Assembly (NCBI RefSeq): GCF_036387535.1
Contig: NZ_DASVTO010000037.1
Span: 1 to 5,952 of the forward strand
Origin: Sphingomonas_R sp036387535
GTDB taxonomy: Bacteria; Pseudomonadota; Alphaproteobacteria; Sphingomonadales; Sphingomonadaceae
Reading direction: 5' to 3'
Length of the DNA: 5,952 bases
In this document: piece after piece, positions 1 to 5,794 of the stretch
Position numbering within the stretch: the first letter of the stretch is position 1
How the letters are laid out: the number at the start of each line of letters is the position of its first letter
Notes under the pieces: model-generated
What the model was told of the DNA's origin: nothing
Database searches by the model: none
Seen by the model: only the letters and a program-made list of their open reading frames with translations
Program-made: the position numbers and the translations under genes

Positions 1-2
1 CC

Positions 3-2339
3 ATGACGATCACACGACGCGCCCTGATGGCCGGAACCGGCGCGCTGGCATTGACCGCGCGCGCCGCGTTCGCCGCGACCCCCGCCAAGGCAACGGGCGC
101 GGCGCGGCCCGACCTGTTCGTCGGCACCGGCGGACATGGCCACACCTTTCCGGGTGCGACATTGCCGTTCGGGATGGTGCAATTGAGCCCCGACACCGAT
201 GTCGAGCGGTGGGATGCGTGTTCGGGATATCACCGCACGGACACGTCGATCATGGGGTTTTCGCACACACACCTGTCCGGCACCGGCATCGGCGACATGC
301 TGGACGTGCTAGTGGTGCCGACCGCGCAAAAGGACCGGGACGCGCCGGTGAAGCTGCTGCCCGGCACGCTGGCGGATCCGGGGGCGGGATATCGCCAGCA
401 TTTCAGCGCCGAGCAGGCCGAGCCCGGCTATTATGCCGTCACGCTGGAATCCGGCGTGCGATCCGAGCTGACCGTGACCGACCGCACTGGCATCCAGCGC
501 CATGTCTTCCCCGCCGGACCGGGCCATATCCTGGTCGACCTGTCGCACCTGGTGGTCGACAAATGGGACCGCGGCGTCCTGATCGACGAGGCCTCGCTCC
601 AAATCGACGAGGCCGGGTTGCTGACCGGCAGCCGGCGCGTGTTCCGCTGGGCGAAGGGTCGGCGCATCCATTTCGCGATGCAGCTGTCGCGCAAGCCCGA
701 CCGGGTGCAATTCTATGGCGACGCGGACGCGCCGGCGCCGGTGGGTGCGACGCGGGTCGCGGGCAAGCGGCTGAAGGTCGGGCTGCATTATGACGATGCG
801 GGCGCGGCGCCGATCCTGATCCGCACCGGCATATCCGCGGTCGACGTGGCCGGTGCGCGCCGCAACCTGTCCATGGAAGCGCGGCATTGGGATTTCGCGC
901 GGTATCGCAGCGCGGCGGCAAAGCGCTGGACCGGGGCGCTGGGCGCGGTGTCTGTGGCGGGCGGGACGCCGGCGCAGCGCACGATCATGGCGAGTGCGCT
1001 GTATCACGCGCATATCGGGCCGACGTTGTTTTCCGACGTCGACGGCCGGTATGTCGGGCTCGACCGGCAGGTGCACGCGGTGGGCAAGGGTGCAAAGGCG
1101 TATAGCGCCTATTCGCTGTGGGACACGTATCGCGCGCTGCACCCGCTGATGACGCTGATCCAGCCCGAGCACACCGCCGAGATGGTCGGCGACCTGATCC
1201 GCCAGACGCAGCAGAGCCCCTATGGCCCCCCGGCGTGGCCGTTGCAGGGGGTGGAGACCGGCTGCATGATCGGATGGCATGCGGTGTCGGTGCTGGCGGA
1301 AGCCCGAGCTAAGGGTATTCCGGGCGATTACGCCGCGGCATGGCCGGGCGTGCGACGGCGGTCGTTCGATTTCGCCATGCCCAACATGGACAACAGCCTG
1401 GGCATCGAACCCTATGACCGGCTGGGCTATATCCCCGCCGACCAGGTGTTCGAATCCGTGTCGCGCACGATGGAATATGCGTATGACGATCATGCATCGG
1501 CAGTGATCGCCGATGCGGCGGGCGCGAGCGCGGATGCGGCGCGATTGCGCAAGCGCAGCGGCAATTGGCGCAACGTATTCGATCCCAGGATCGGCTTTGC
1601 CCGGCCGCGCCTGAAGGACGGCAGCTGGACCACGCCGTATGACCCGATCGAGCTGGGCCATTCCAAGAAATGGCGCGATTATACCGAGGCCAATGGCTGG
1701 CAGGCGACGTTCCTGAACCAGCACGACGTCTATGGCCTGATCGCCGCGATGGGCGGCGACGCGGCGTTCGAAGCGAAGCTGGACGGCCTGTTCAGCGCGC
1801 CGTCGACCCTGCCCAAGGATGCGCCGCCCGACATCACCGGGCTGGTCGGCCAATATGCGCATGGCAACGAGCCGAGCCATCACGTCGCGTATCTGTATGC
1901 CTATTGCGGCGCGGCGTGGAAGACGCAGGCGATGGTCCGCCGGCTGCTGACCGAAATGTACGCCGCGGCGCCCGACGGGATCATCGGCAACGACGATTGC
2001 GGGCAGATGAGCGCGTGGTTCGTGCTGAGCGCGCTGGGCCTGTATCCGGTCAACCCGGTCAGCGCGCATTACGTGCTGGGTAGCCCGCTATTCGACCGCG
2101 CCGAAATGCGGGTGGGAGCGGGCAGGCGGGGGGCGGGCAGGCGGCTGATCGTCGAGGCGCGCGGCAATGCGCCGGACCGGCCGTATGTGCAGCGGGTGAC
2201 GTGGAACGGGCGGCCGTGGACGAAGAACTGGATCGCGCATGCCGACCTGATCGGCGGCGGACGGCTGGTGTTCGACATGGGCGCGACGCCGAACCGCGAC
2301 TTCGGCCGCGCGGCGGGGGACCGGCCGCCGGCGCGGTGA
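3..2339 (+). CDS. Secreted glycoside hydrolase family 92 alpha-mannosidase
   Basis: A 778-residue protein that I recognise as GH92, exo-acting, calcium-dependent alpha-mannosidases that trim mannose from N-glycans or mannans with inversion. The N-terminus (TRRALMAG at 4-11, hydrophobic stretch to about 24, then Ala-rich cleavage site near AFA/AT) looks like a Tat signal, so the enzyme probably works in the periplasm or outside. Family hallmarks in order: GTGGHGHTFPGATLPFGMVQ (41-60), the SGYH and GFSHTHLSGTG blocks (74-95), SLWDTYR (371-377), a YTEANGWQ block with Glu562 as likely general acid, HGNEPSHH (620-627), and GNDDCGQMSAW (662-672) whose Asp pair 664/665 fits the catalytic base region. 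Length is normal for the family, and the C-terminal beta domain appears complete. The ATG lies 2 bases from the window edge, so its ribosome site cannot be seen; the signal sequence supports this start. Exact linkage specificity cannot be read from sequence. The family is confident, the residue roles are by analogy with known GH92 structures. Confidence 0.95.
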   Translation: MTITRRALMAGTGALALTARAAFAATPAKATGAARPDLFVGTGGHGHTFPGATLPFGMVQLSPDTDVERWDACSGYHRTDTSIMGFSHTHLSGTGIGDMLDVLVVPTAQKDRDAPVKLLPGTLADPGAGYRQHFSAEQAEPGYYAVTLESGVRSELTVTDRTGIQRHVFPAGPGHILVDLSHLVVDKWDRGVLIDEASLQIDEAGLLTGSRRVFRWAKGRRIHFAMQLSRKPDRVQFYGDADAPAPVGATRVAGKRLKVGLHYDDAGAAPILIRTGISAVDVAGARRNLSMEARHWDFARYRSAAAKRWTGALGAVSVAGGTPAQRTIMASALYHAHIGPTLFSDVDGRYVGLDRQVHAVGKGAKAYSAYSLWDTYRALHPLMTLIQPEHTAEMVGDLIRQTQQSPYGPPAWPLQGVETGCMIGWHAVSVLAEARAKGIPGDYAAAWPGVRRRSFDFAMPNMDNSLGIEPYDRLGYIPADQVFESVSRTMEYAYDDHASAVIADAAGASADAARLRKRSGNWRNVFDPRIGFARPRLKDGSWTTPYDPIELGHSKKWRDYTEANGWQATFLNQHDVYGLIAAMGGDAAFEAKLDGLFSAPSTLPKDAPPDITGLVGQYAHGNEPSHHVAYLYAYCGAAWKTQAMVRRLLTEMYAAAPDGIIGNDDCGQMSAWFVLSALGLYPVNPVSAHYVLGSPLFDRAEMRVGAGRRGAGRRLIVEARGNAPDRPYVQRVTWNGRPWTKNWIAHADLIGGGRLVFDMGATPNRDFGRAAGDRPPAR
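2118..2144 (+). repeat. In-frame 15-base tandem duplication in GH92 gene
   Basis: The 12-mer GCGGGCAGGCGG occurs at 2118-2129 and again at 2133-2144, a 15-base period. It encodes two successive GAGRR peptide units (residues 705-714) in the C-terminal beta domain of the mannosidase. The same stretch carries four G-runs (2114-2137). It keeps the reading frame and probably arose by replication slippage in a surface loop. Confidence 0.8.
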
Positions 2340-2438
2340 CGGGGGGCACAGGCCGCCGAGCTTGCCCAGCCGATGGGCGGCGTTCGTCGCGAACCTCCCT
2401 TTGCGGAGCGTCCCGTTTCTCTACGTCCACCCGTCGAT

Positions 2439-2473
2439 TTCGGGAAAAGCCGTTCGGGAACACGTTTCGGGAA
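2439..2473. repeat. Three copies of TTCGGGAA at near-regular spacing
   Basis: TTCGGGAA occurs at 2439-2446, 2453-2460 and 2466-2473, with start-to-start distances of 14 and 13 bases. Each copy has palindromic ends (TTC-GG-GAA). The cluster lies about 165-200 bases upstream of the next start codon and about 80-145 bases upstream of the promoter candidate. Such iterated short sites can be regulator binding sites, but no known regulator is identified. Confidence 0.55.
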
Positions 2474-2477
2474 TGGC

Positions 2478-2499
2478 TCGCACCTACAGGAACGTGCGA
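2478..2499. repeat. Inverted repeat TCGCAC/GTGCGA
   Basis: A perfect 6-base inverted repeat, arms 2478-2483 and 2494-2499, separated by 10 bases. Beyond a C/C mismatch two further G-C pairs are possible (2475-2476 with 2501-2502). There is no T-run after it, so it is a poor intrinsic terminator; it could be an RNA hairpin or an operator. It directly follows the TTCGGGAA cluster. Confidence 0.4.
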
Positions 2500-2533
2500 C
2501 CCTTCCGCGTTTGCCCGGCCGTCCCGATGATTC

Positions 2534-2547
2534 TTCCCTTTTGGGAA
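2534..2547. repeat. Short hairpin TTCCC-TTTT-GGGAA
   Basis: Perfect 5-base arms (2534-2538 and 2543-2547) around a TTTT loop. The 3' side is followed by AAC rather than by T residues, so it does not match a terminator on the plus strand. Its arms contain the same GGGAA core as the three upstream TTCGGGAA copies. It sits just upstream of the promoter candidate. Confidence 0.4.
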
Positions 2548-2554
2548 AACTGAA

Positions 2555-2584
2555 TTGATCGGTTCCATCCTGCTAGCGGATACT
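2555..2584 (+). promoter_or_regulatory. Candidate housekeeping-type promoter
   Basis: TTGATC (2555-2560) and GATACT (2579-2584) are 18 bases apart and resemble -35 and -10 boxes of the main sigma factor. Transcription would begin near 2591, leaving a leader of roughly 45 bases before the ATG at 2637. The match is only partial, and similar pairs occur by chance. Confidence 0.35.
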
Positions 2585-2626
2585 GGAGCACGCCTGTTGG
2601 CGTTGATGATGAAAACGGGGGTACGT

Positions 2627-2631
2627 AGGAG
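2627..2631 (+). promoter_or_regulatory. Ribosome binding site AGGAG that decides the start
   Basis: AGGAG at 2627-2631 lies 5 bases before the ATG at 2637. The alternative GTG at 2631 overlaps this site and so could not use it. The ATG is therefore preferred, making the protein two residues shorter than the longest open frame. Confidence 0.7.
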
Positions 2632-2636
2632 TGGCG

Positions 2637-3893
2637 ATGTATAAGAGCGCGCGGCGAGCCGCCGCCGCGATGCTGTGGTGTATGACAGCCTCGCTGGCCT
2701 CAGCGCAGACTGGAACTACGCCTTTTGCTGCGAGGCTGGATCAGGCGCGTACCACGCTACAGGTGGACGAAAGCGGCTTGCACGGGCCGGGCGCAGCCGT
2801 GATCGCAGCAGCGGTGGAACAGGCCCGCTATGTGTTGCTGGGGGAAGACCATCTTTCGCGAGAAATACCCAAGTTCACAGTCGGTATGTGTCGGATCATG
2901 GCACCGGGTGGCTTGCAGGCGCTAGCCGTGGAAACAGGCCCGGAAGCGGCCGTCGTTGTGAATAGCAATCTTCGCCGTCCGGATCGCGCCACTCGTATTG
3001 CCGCGTTTGCCCAGAAATACCCGGACGCAATGGCCTTCCTGAACGGTCGCGATGAGAGCGACATGGCCTCAGAGTGCGCGCGCTTGGCTGGACCCAGTTT
3101 CGAGATTTGGGGCCTCGACCAGGAGTTCTTCGGCTCAGCCGGCTACCTCCTTGAACAAATGCTCGCCTCGCATCCGGGGGCGAGTGCGCGTGCTGCCATC
3201 GAGAGGTTGGTGGCGCTCGACTGCAGCATGTCAGCCGCTGCGGTTGCGTCCGGCTCGCCGGGCGACCTGTTCATCTACAAAGTAACCGATCAGCAAATAG
3301 CGGAAGCTGGCGGCCAGATTGCGCGAGATGGTGGTGAGCGCAGCATAGCCTTGTTCGCCACGCTCGTGGAGACGCGATCGATCTTTCTCGGTCAAAATAC
3401 TGACGGGTTTGCGTCCAATGGACAGCGAGCCCGCCTTATGAAGCGCCAACTAGTGGGGCATCTGACGGGAGGCCCCAGCCCGTCACGCGTTCTGTTCAAG
3501 TTCGGTGATGTGCATATGGCTAAGGGCATCAATAGTCTCGGCCAGCGCGATCTTGGAAACTTTGCTGCCGAACGCGCGGAAGGCGATGGCGCATCGTCTG
3601 TCCACATCGCGGTTTATGGAGCGAAGGGTGTCCATGCGCTGTACGGCGGAGTTGGCCGTCAGGTTCGACACGAACCCTTCGTGCTGACCGATGATGCCGA
3701 TTACGCGTGGCTCAAGGATGCCTTGGCGTCGCCGTCGGGCGACAAGCAGGGCTGGGTACTCATCGACTTGCGCGCTCTTCGTACTAAGCCAGCACGGGAC
3801 ATGCCCGCGCCATGGCGGAAGGCAGCACAGCAATATGACCTGTTGGCGATTGCTCCGGACCTCACGCCTTCATCCCTACTGGGCGCGAAATAG
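2637..3893 (+). CDS. Secreted protein, possibly erythromycin-esterase/ChaN-like fold
   Basis: A 418-residue protein with a clear Sec-type signal: basic MYKSARRA, a hydrophobic core, and a likely cut after ASLASA (about residue 24). I do not recognise it firmly. Motifs suggest the EreA/ChaN-like superfamily: a hydrophobic strand ending in LLGEDH (67-72), then LAVETGPEA (96-104) with Glu99, a GLDQEFFG block (159-166), and VLFKFGDVHMAKG (285-297), resembling the late His-containing strand of Ere-type proteins. Glu70, His72, Glu99, Asp291 and His293 would be the candidate active-site residues. A true macrolide esterase role is not supported: the usual Ere motif GEATHG is replaced by GEDHLS. Base composition looks lower in GC than the flanking genes (one 60-base stretch, 3361-3420, is 32/60 GC against 45/60 at 5641-5700) and codon use is more mixed, which hints at transfer or weaker selection. 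It has its own ribosome site and about 300 bases of upstream space, so it is probably transcribed alone. The gene is real; the function is uncertain. Confidence 0.85.
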   Translation: MYKSARRAAAAMLWCMTASLASAQTGTTPFAARLDQARTTLQVDESGLHGPGAAVIAAAVEQARYVLLGEDHLSREIPKFTVGMCRIMAPGGLQALAVETGPEAAVVVNSNLRRPDRATRIAAFAQKYPDAMAFLNGRDESDMASECARLAGPSFEIWGLDQEFFGSAGYLLEQMLASHPGASARAAIERLVALDCSMSAAAVASGSPGDLFIYKVTDQQIAEAGGQIARDGGERSIALFATLVETRSIFLGQNTDGFASNGQRARLMKRQLVGHLTGGPSPSRVLFKFGDVHMAKGINSLGQRDLGNFAAERAEGDGASSVHIAVYGAKGVHALYGGVGRQVRHEPFVLTDDADYAWLKDALASPSGDKQGWVLIDLRALRTKPARDMPAPWRKAAQQYDLLAIAPDLTPSSLLGAK

Positions 3894-3903
3894 TCTCGTT
3901 TAT

Positions 3904-3929
3904 CCAGCCAGTGGCATCCTCGCGGCTGG
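3904..3929 (+). terminator. Weak hairpin after the esterase-like gene
   Basis: CCAGCC (3904-3909) pairs with GGCTGG (3924-3929) across a 14-base loop, beginning 10 bases after the TAG stop. The position suits a terminator, but the loop is long and no T-run follows, so it may only be a 3' stabilising stem or chance pairing. Confidence 0.3.
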
Positions 3930-4019
3930 CAGATAGCGGCTTCCCCGATTGACGATCGTTTTCGAGACGGTCAGGCGCTCAGCGTACGATTCCGAACATC
4001 CTCTAGCCTGTCCCCCCTG

Positions 4020-4035
4020 TCGAAGCCTCGAAGCC
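4020..4035. repeat. Perfect 8-base tandem repeat TCGAAGCC x2
   Basis: TCGAAGCC at 4020-4027 is repeated immediately at 4028-4035. It lies in the leader of the DUF475 gene. Too short to assign a role; it may be slippage or a paired half-site. Confidence 0.5.
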
Positions 4036-4148
4036 GCGTCCGATCAACGAGGACGGAGCCAAATGCGGGCTGGCGGCATCGCGTTCCCTCCGACGGCGTG
4101 CGATATCGTCGCGTGCGGTTCTATTCGCGGGCGTCATGCCCTAGGTAG

Positions 4149-4171
4149 GCCGGAGCGAGGCCGGCGGAGAG
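4149..4171 (+). promoter_or_regulatory. GCCGG hairpin abutting the ribosome site of the DUF475 gene
   Basis: GCCGG (4149-4153) can pair with CCGGC (4161-4165) over a 7-base loop. The ribosome binding site GGAGAG (4166-4171) begins on the next base and stands 7 bases before the GTG start at 4179. The site supports the GTG start. The hairpin could modulate ribosome access, but this is inference. Confidence 0.45.
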
Positions 4172-4178
4172 TGCAAGG

Positions 4179-5249
4179 GTGTTGGGATATTACAAGGGAT
4201 CGCTGATCTTCACGGCGATATGCCTGGCGCTGGCGGCGTGGCTGGGGTGGGAGATCACGCATGCGATCGGCGGGACGCTGGGCGTGTTGTGGATCGTCGC
4301 GGTGCTCGGCGTGCTGGAAGTGTCGTTGTCGTTCGACAATGCGGTCGTCAACGCCACCGTGCTGCGCGACATGGACCCGGTGTGGCGCAAGCGTTTCCTG
4401 AGCTGGGGCATCATCATCGCGGTGTTCGGGATGCGGATCGTCTTTCCGCTGCTGATCGTCGCGGTCGCGGCGCATCTGGGGCCGATCGAGGCGATCAAGC
4501 TGGCAGCGTCCGATCCGGTGACCTACGAACGGCTGATTACCGCGGCGCATGTCGGCATTTCGGGGTTCGGCGGTACGTTCCTGGCGATGGTGGGGCTGGA
4601 GTTTTTCCTCGACAAGAACAAGCAGGTCCATTGGATCAGCCTGGTCGAGCGGCCATTCGTGCGTCTGGCGCCGGTGTCGGGGCTGGCGATCGGGCTGGTG
4701 CTGATGGCGCTGTACGCGATTTCGCGGACGATCCCGGTGGCGGAGGCGATGACGTTCCTGACCGCGGGGATCTTCGGACTGGTGGCGTACATCCTGGTGC
4801 AGTCGATCGGTGCGCTGCTGGGGCAGGACGAGGACGGGCACGCGGATGGCCCGGCCGAAACAGGACACGGCGGCGGCGCGGCGGTGGTCGCGGCGAAATC
4901 AGGGTTGGCGGGGTTCTTGTACCTCGAAGTGCTGGACGCTTCGTTCTCGCTCGACGGGGTGATCGGGGCATTCGCGCTGTCGAACAATCTGTTCGTGATC
5001 GCGCTGGGGCTGGGCATCGGGGCGATGTTCGTGCGGTCGATGACGGTGATGCTGGTCGATCGCGGGACGCTGACCGAATATCGTTATCTGGAGCATGGCG
5101 CATTCTATGCGATCCTGGCGCTGGCCATCATCATGCTGGTGTCGGTGCGGTTCCATATTCCCGAGACGGTGACGGGGCTGATCGGGGCCAGCCTGATCGG
5201 GCTGGCGTTCCTGGCATCGGTGCGGAGCAACAAGAAGCACGCCGGTTAG
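4179..5249 (+). CDS. DUF475/TerC-like integral membrane protein
   Basis: A 356-residue polytopic inner-membrane protein of the DUF475 family, related to TerC. Roughly nine or ten hydrophobic segments are visible (about 8-24, 33-52, 74-98, 124-143, 163-182, 190-213, 241-264, 270-292, 305-323, 328-346). Two related acidic motifs mark the family: LEVSLSFDNAVVNA (46-59) and LEVLDASFSLDGVIGA (249-264), with Asp53 and Asp259 in equivalent places, suggesting an internal duplication of the metal-binding half. TerC relatives such as Alx export manganese or are tied to tellurite and metal stress; for DUF475 itself the substrate is not established. A hydrophilic Asp/Glu/His/Gly loop (215-233) separates the halves and may bind metal. 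The start is a GTG chosen because GGAGAG lies 7 bases upstream and the hydrophobic N-terminus follows at once. The C-terminus ends in a basic RSNKKHAG tail. Its stop is 11 bases from that of the converging response regulator. Confidence 0.93.
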   Translation: MLGYYKGSLIFTAICLALAAWLGWEITHAIGGTLGVLWIVAVLGVLEVSLSFDNAVVNATVLRDMDPVWRKRFLSWGIIIAVFGMRIVFPLLIVAVAAHLGPIEAIKLAASDPVTYERLITAAHVGISGFGGTFLAMVGLEFFLDKNKQVHWISLVERPFVRLAPVSGLAIGLVLMALYAISRTIPVAEAMTFLTAGIFGLVAYILVQSIGALLGQDEDGHADGPAETGHGGGAAVVAAKSGLAGFLYLEVLDASFSLDGVIGAFALSNNLFVIALGLGIGAMFVRSMTVMLVDRGTLTEYRYLEHGAFYAILALAIIMLVSVRFHIPETVTGLIGASLIGLAFLASVRSNKKHAG

Positions 5250-5257
5250 GGGCCGGC
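5241..5257. repeat. Hairpin GCCGG-N7-CCGGC between convergent genes
   Basis: GCCGG (5241-5245) and CCGGC (5253-5257) flank a 7-base loop containing the DUF475 stop codon. It spans the 11-base gap between two convergent genes, where a two-way terminator would be expected, but neither side has a T-run. The arms are identical to those of the hairpin before the DUF475 ribosome site. Confidence 0.35.
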
Positions 5258-5260
5258 AGA

Positions 5261-5794
5261 TCAGGGGATGTGCCGCTTCTCCAGCTTTCGGGCGAGGGTG
5301 CGGCGGTGCATGCCGAGGCGGCGGGCCGTCTCCGAGACGTTGAAGCCGGTTTCCGCGAGGACTTCGTTGATCCGTTCCCATTCGATCGTCTTGATCGACG
5401 TCGGCCGATCGCCGATCGGCACGCCGGCATCGACGACGGTGGCGAAGGCGCGTTCGATGTCGTCGGTGTTGGCGGGTTTGGCCAGATAGGATGTCGCGCC
5501 CAGCTTGATCGCCTGCACCGCGGTGGCGATGCTGGCATAGCCGGTCAGGACGATGATGATCGTGTCGGGATCGTGGGCGTGCAGCGACTCTACACACGAC
5601 AGGCCCGACGATTGCGCGAGCTTCAGGTCGACCACCGCGAAATCGGGCGTGCGGGTGGCGAGCAGGGCGTCGACTTCGGCGGGGCCGGACGCGACGACGA
5701 CCGCGTAGCCGCGGCGTTCGAACGAGCGTTGCAGGGTGCGCGCGAAGGTGGCGTCGTCCTCCACGATCAACAGGAGCGGGGCGTCATCCGTCAT
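5261..5794 (-). CDS. RegA/ActR/PrrA-type response regulator
   Basis: A 177-residue two-domain regulator. Receiver domain about 8-118: acidic pocket Glu12/Asp13/Asp14, phospho-acceptor Asp56 in VVDLKL, Thr84 in VLTGYAS and Lys106 in LAKPA. A linker follows, then a Fis-type helix-turn-helix (about 138-175) with SETARRLGMHRRTLARKLEKR. The MHRRTL recognition helix and the short overall length are typical of the RegA/ActR/PrrA family, global redox regulators in alphaproteobacteria. No AAA+ sigma-54 domain is present, so it is not an NtrC-type activator. The start is the ATG at 5794: the open frame extends 46 codons further, but that part is a shadow of the overlapping kinase gene and the receiver begins right after MTDDAP. 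The start overlaps the kinase stop by 11 bases, implying translational coupling. Family is confident; that it senses redox state through its partner is inferred from the family. Confidence 0.93.
   Translation of the reverse strand: MTDDAPLLLIVEDDATFARTLQRSFERRGYAVVVASGPAEVDALLATRTPDFAVVDLKLAQSSGLSCVESLHAHDPDTIIIVLTGYASIATAVQAIKLGATSYLAKPANTDDIERAFATVVDAGVPIGDRPTSIKTIEWERINEVLAETGFNVSETARRLGMHRRTLARKLEKRHIP

Larger units (their letters stand above)
2340..2636. other. Non-coding interval between mannosidase and esterase-like gene
   Basis: Nearly 300 bases with no convincing gene: the short open frames here have no recognisable domain and no good ribosome site. It holds a triple TTCGGGAA cluster, two inverted repeats, a possible promoter and the ribosome site of the next gene, each listed separately. 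No strong intrinsic terminator (GC stem followed by T-run) for the upstream gene was found. Confidence 0.7.
3894..4178. other. Non-coding interval upstream of the DUF475 gene
   Basis: About 285 bases without a supported gene. An open frame across it (3949-4206) has no domain, begins at a TTG without a ribosome site and runs into the next gene. I looked for a yybP-ykoY manganese riboswitch, which precedes some TerC-type genes, and did not see its conserved core. A TTGACG at 3949-3954 resembles a -35 box but lacks a matching -10 box. CGTCC/GGACG (4037-4041 and 4051-4055) can form a small 5-base stem. Confidence 0.6.

Noticed and set aside
309..2069. Long minus-strand open frame (586 codons) opposite the mannosidase gene
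   Set aside because: Its translation is rich in Arg, Ala and His with no domain, as expected for an antisense frame of a GC-rich gene; the plus-strand frame is a clear GH92 enzyme.
2489..2511. GGAAC and CGTT pair resembling an EcfG general-stress promoter
   Set aside because: The spacer is 14 bases rather than the usual 16-17, and the pair overlaps an inverted repeat arm; too weak to call.
2362..2553. Short open frame of 63 codons between the first two genes
   Set aside because: No ribosome site, no recognisable domain, and overlapping open frames in other phases are equally long, as expected by chance in GC-rich DNA.
3949..4206. Short open frame of 85 codons in the leader of the DUF475 gene
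   Set aside because: TTG start without a ribosome site, no recognisable domain, Arg-rich composition, and overlap with the true start of the next gene.
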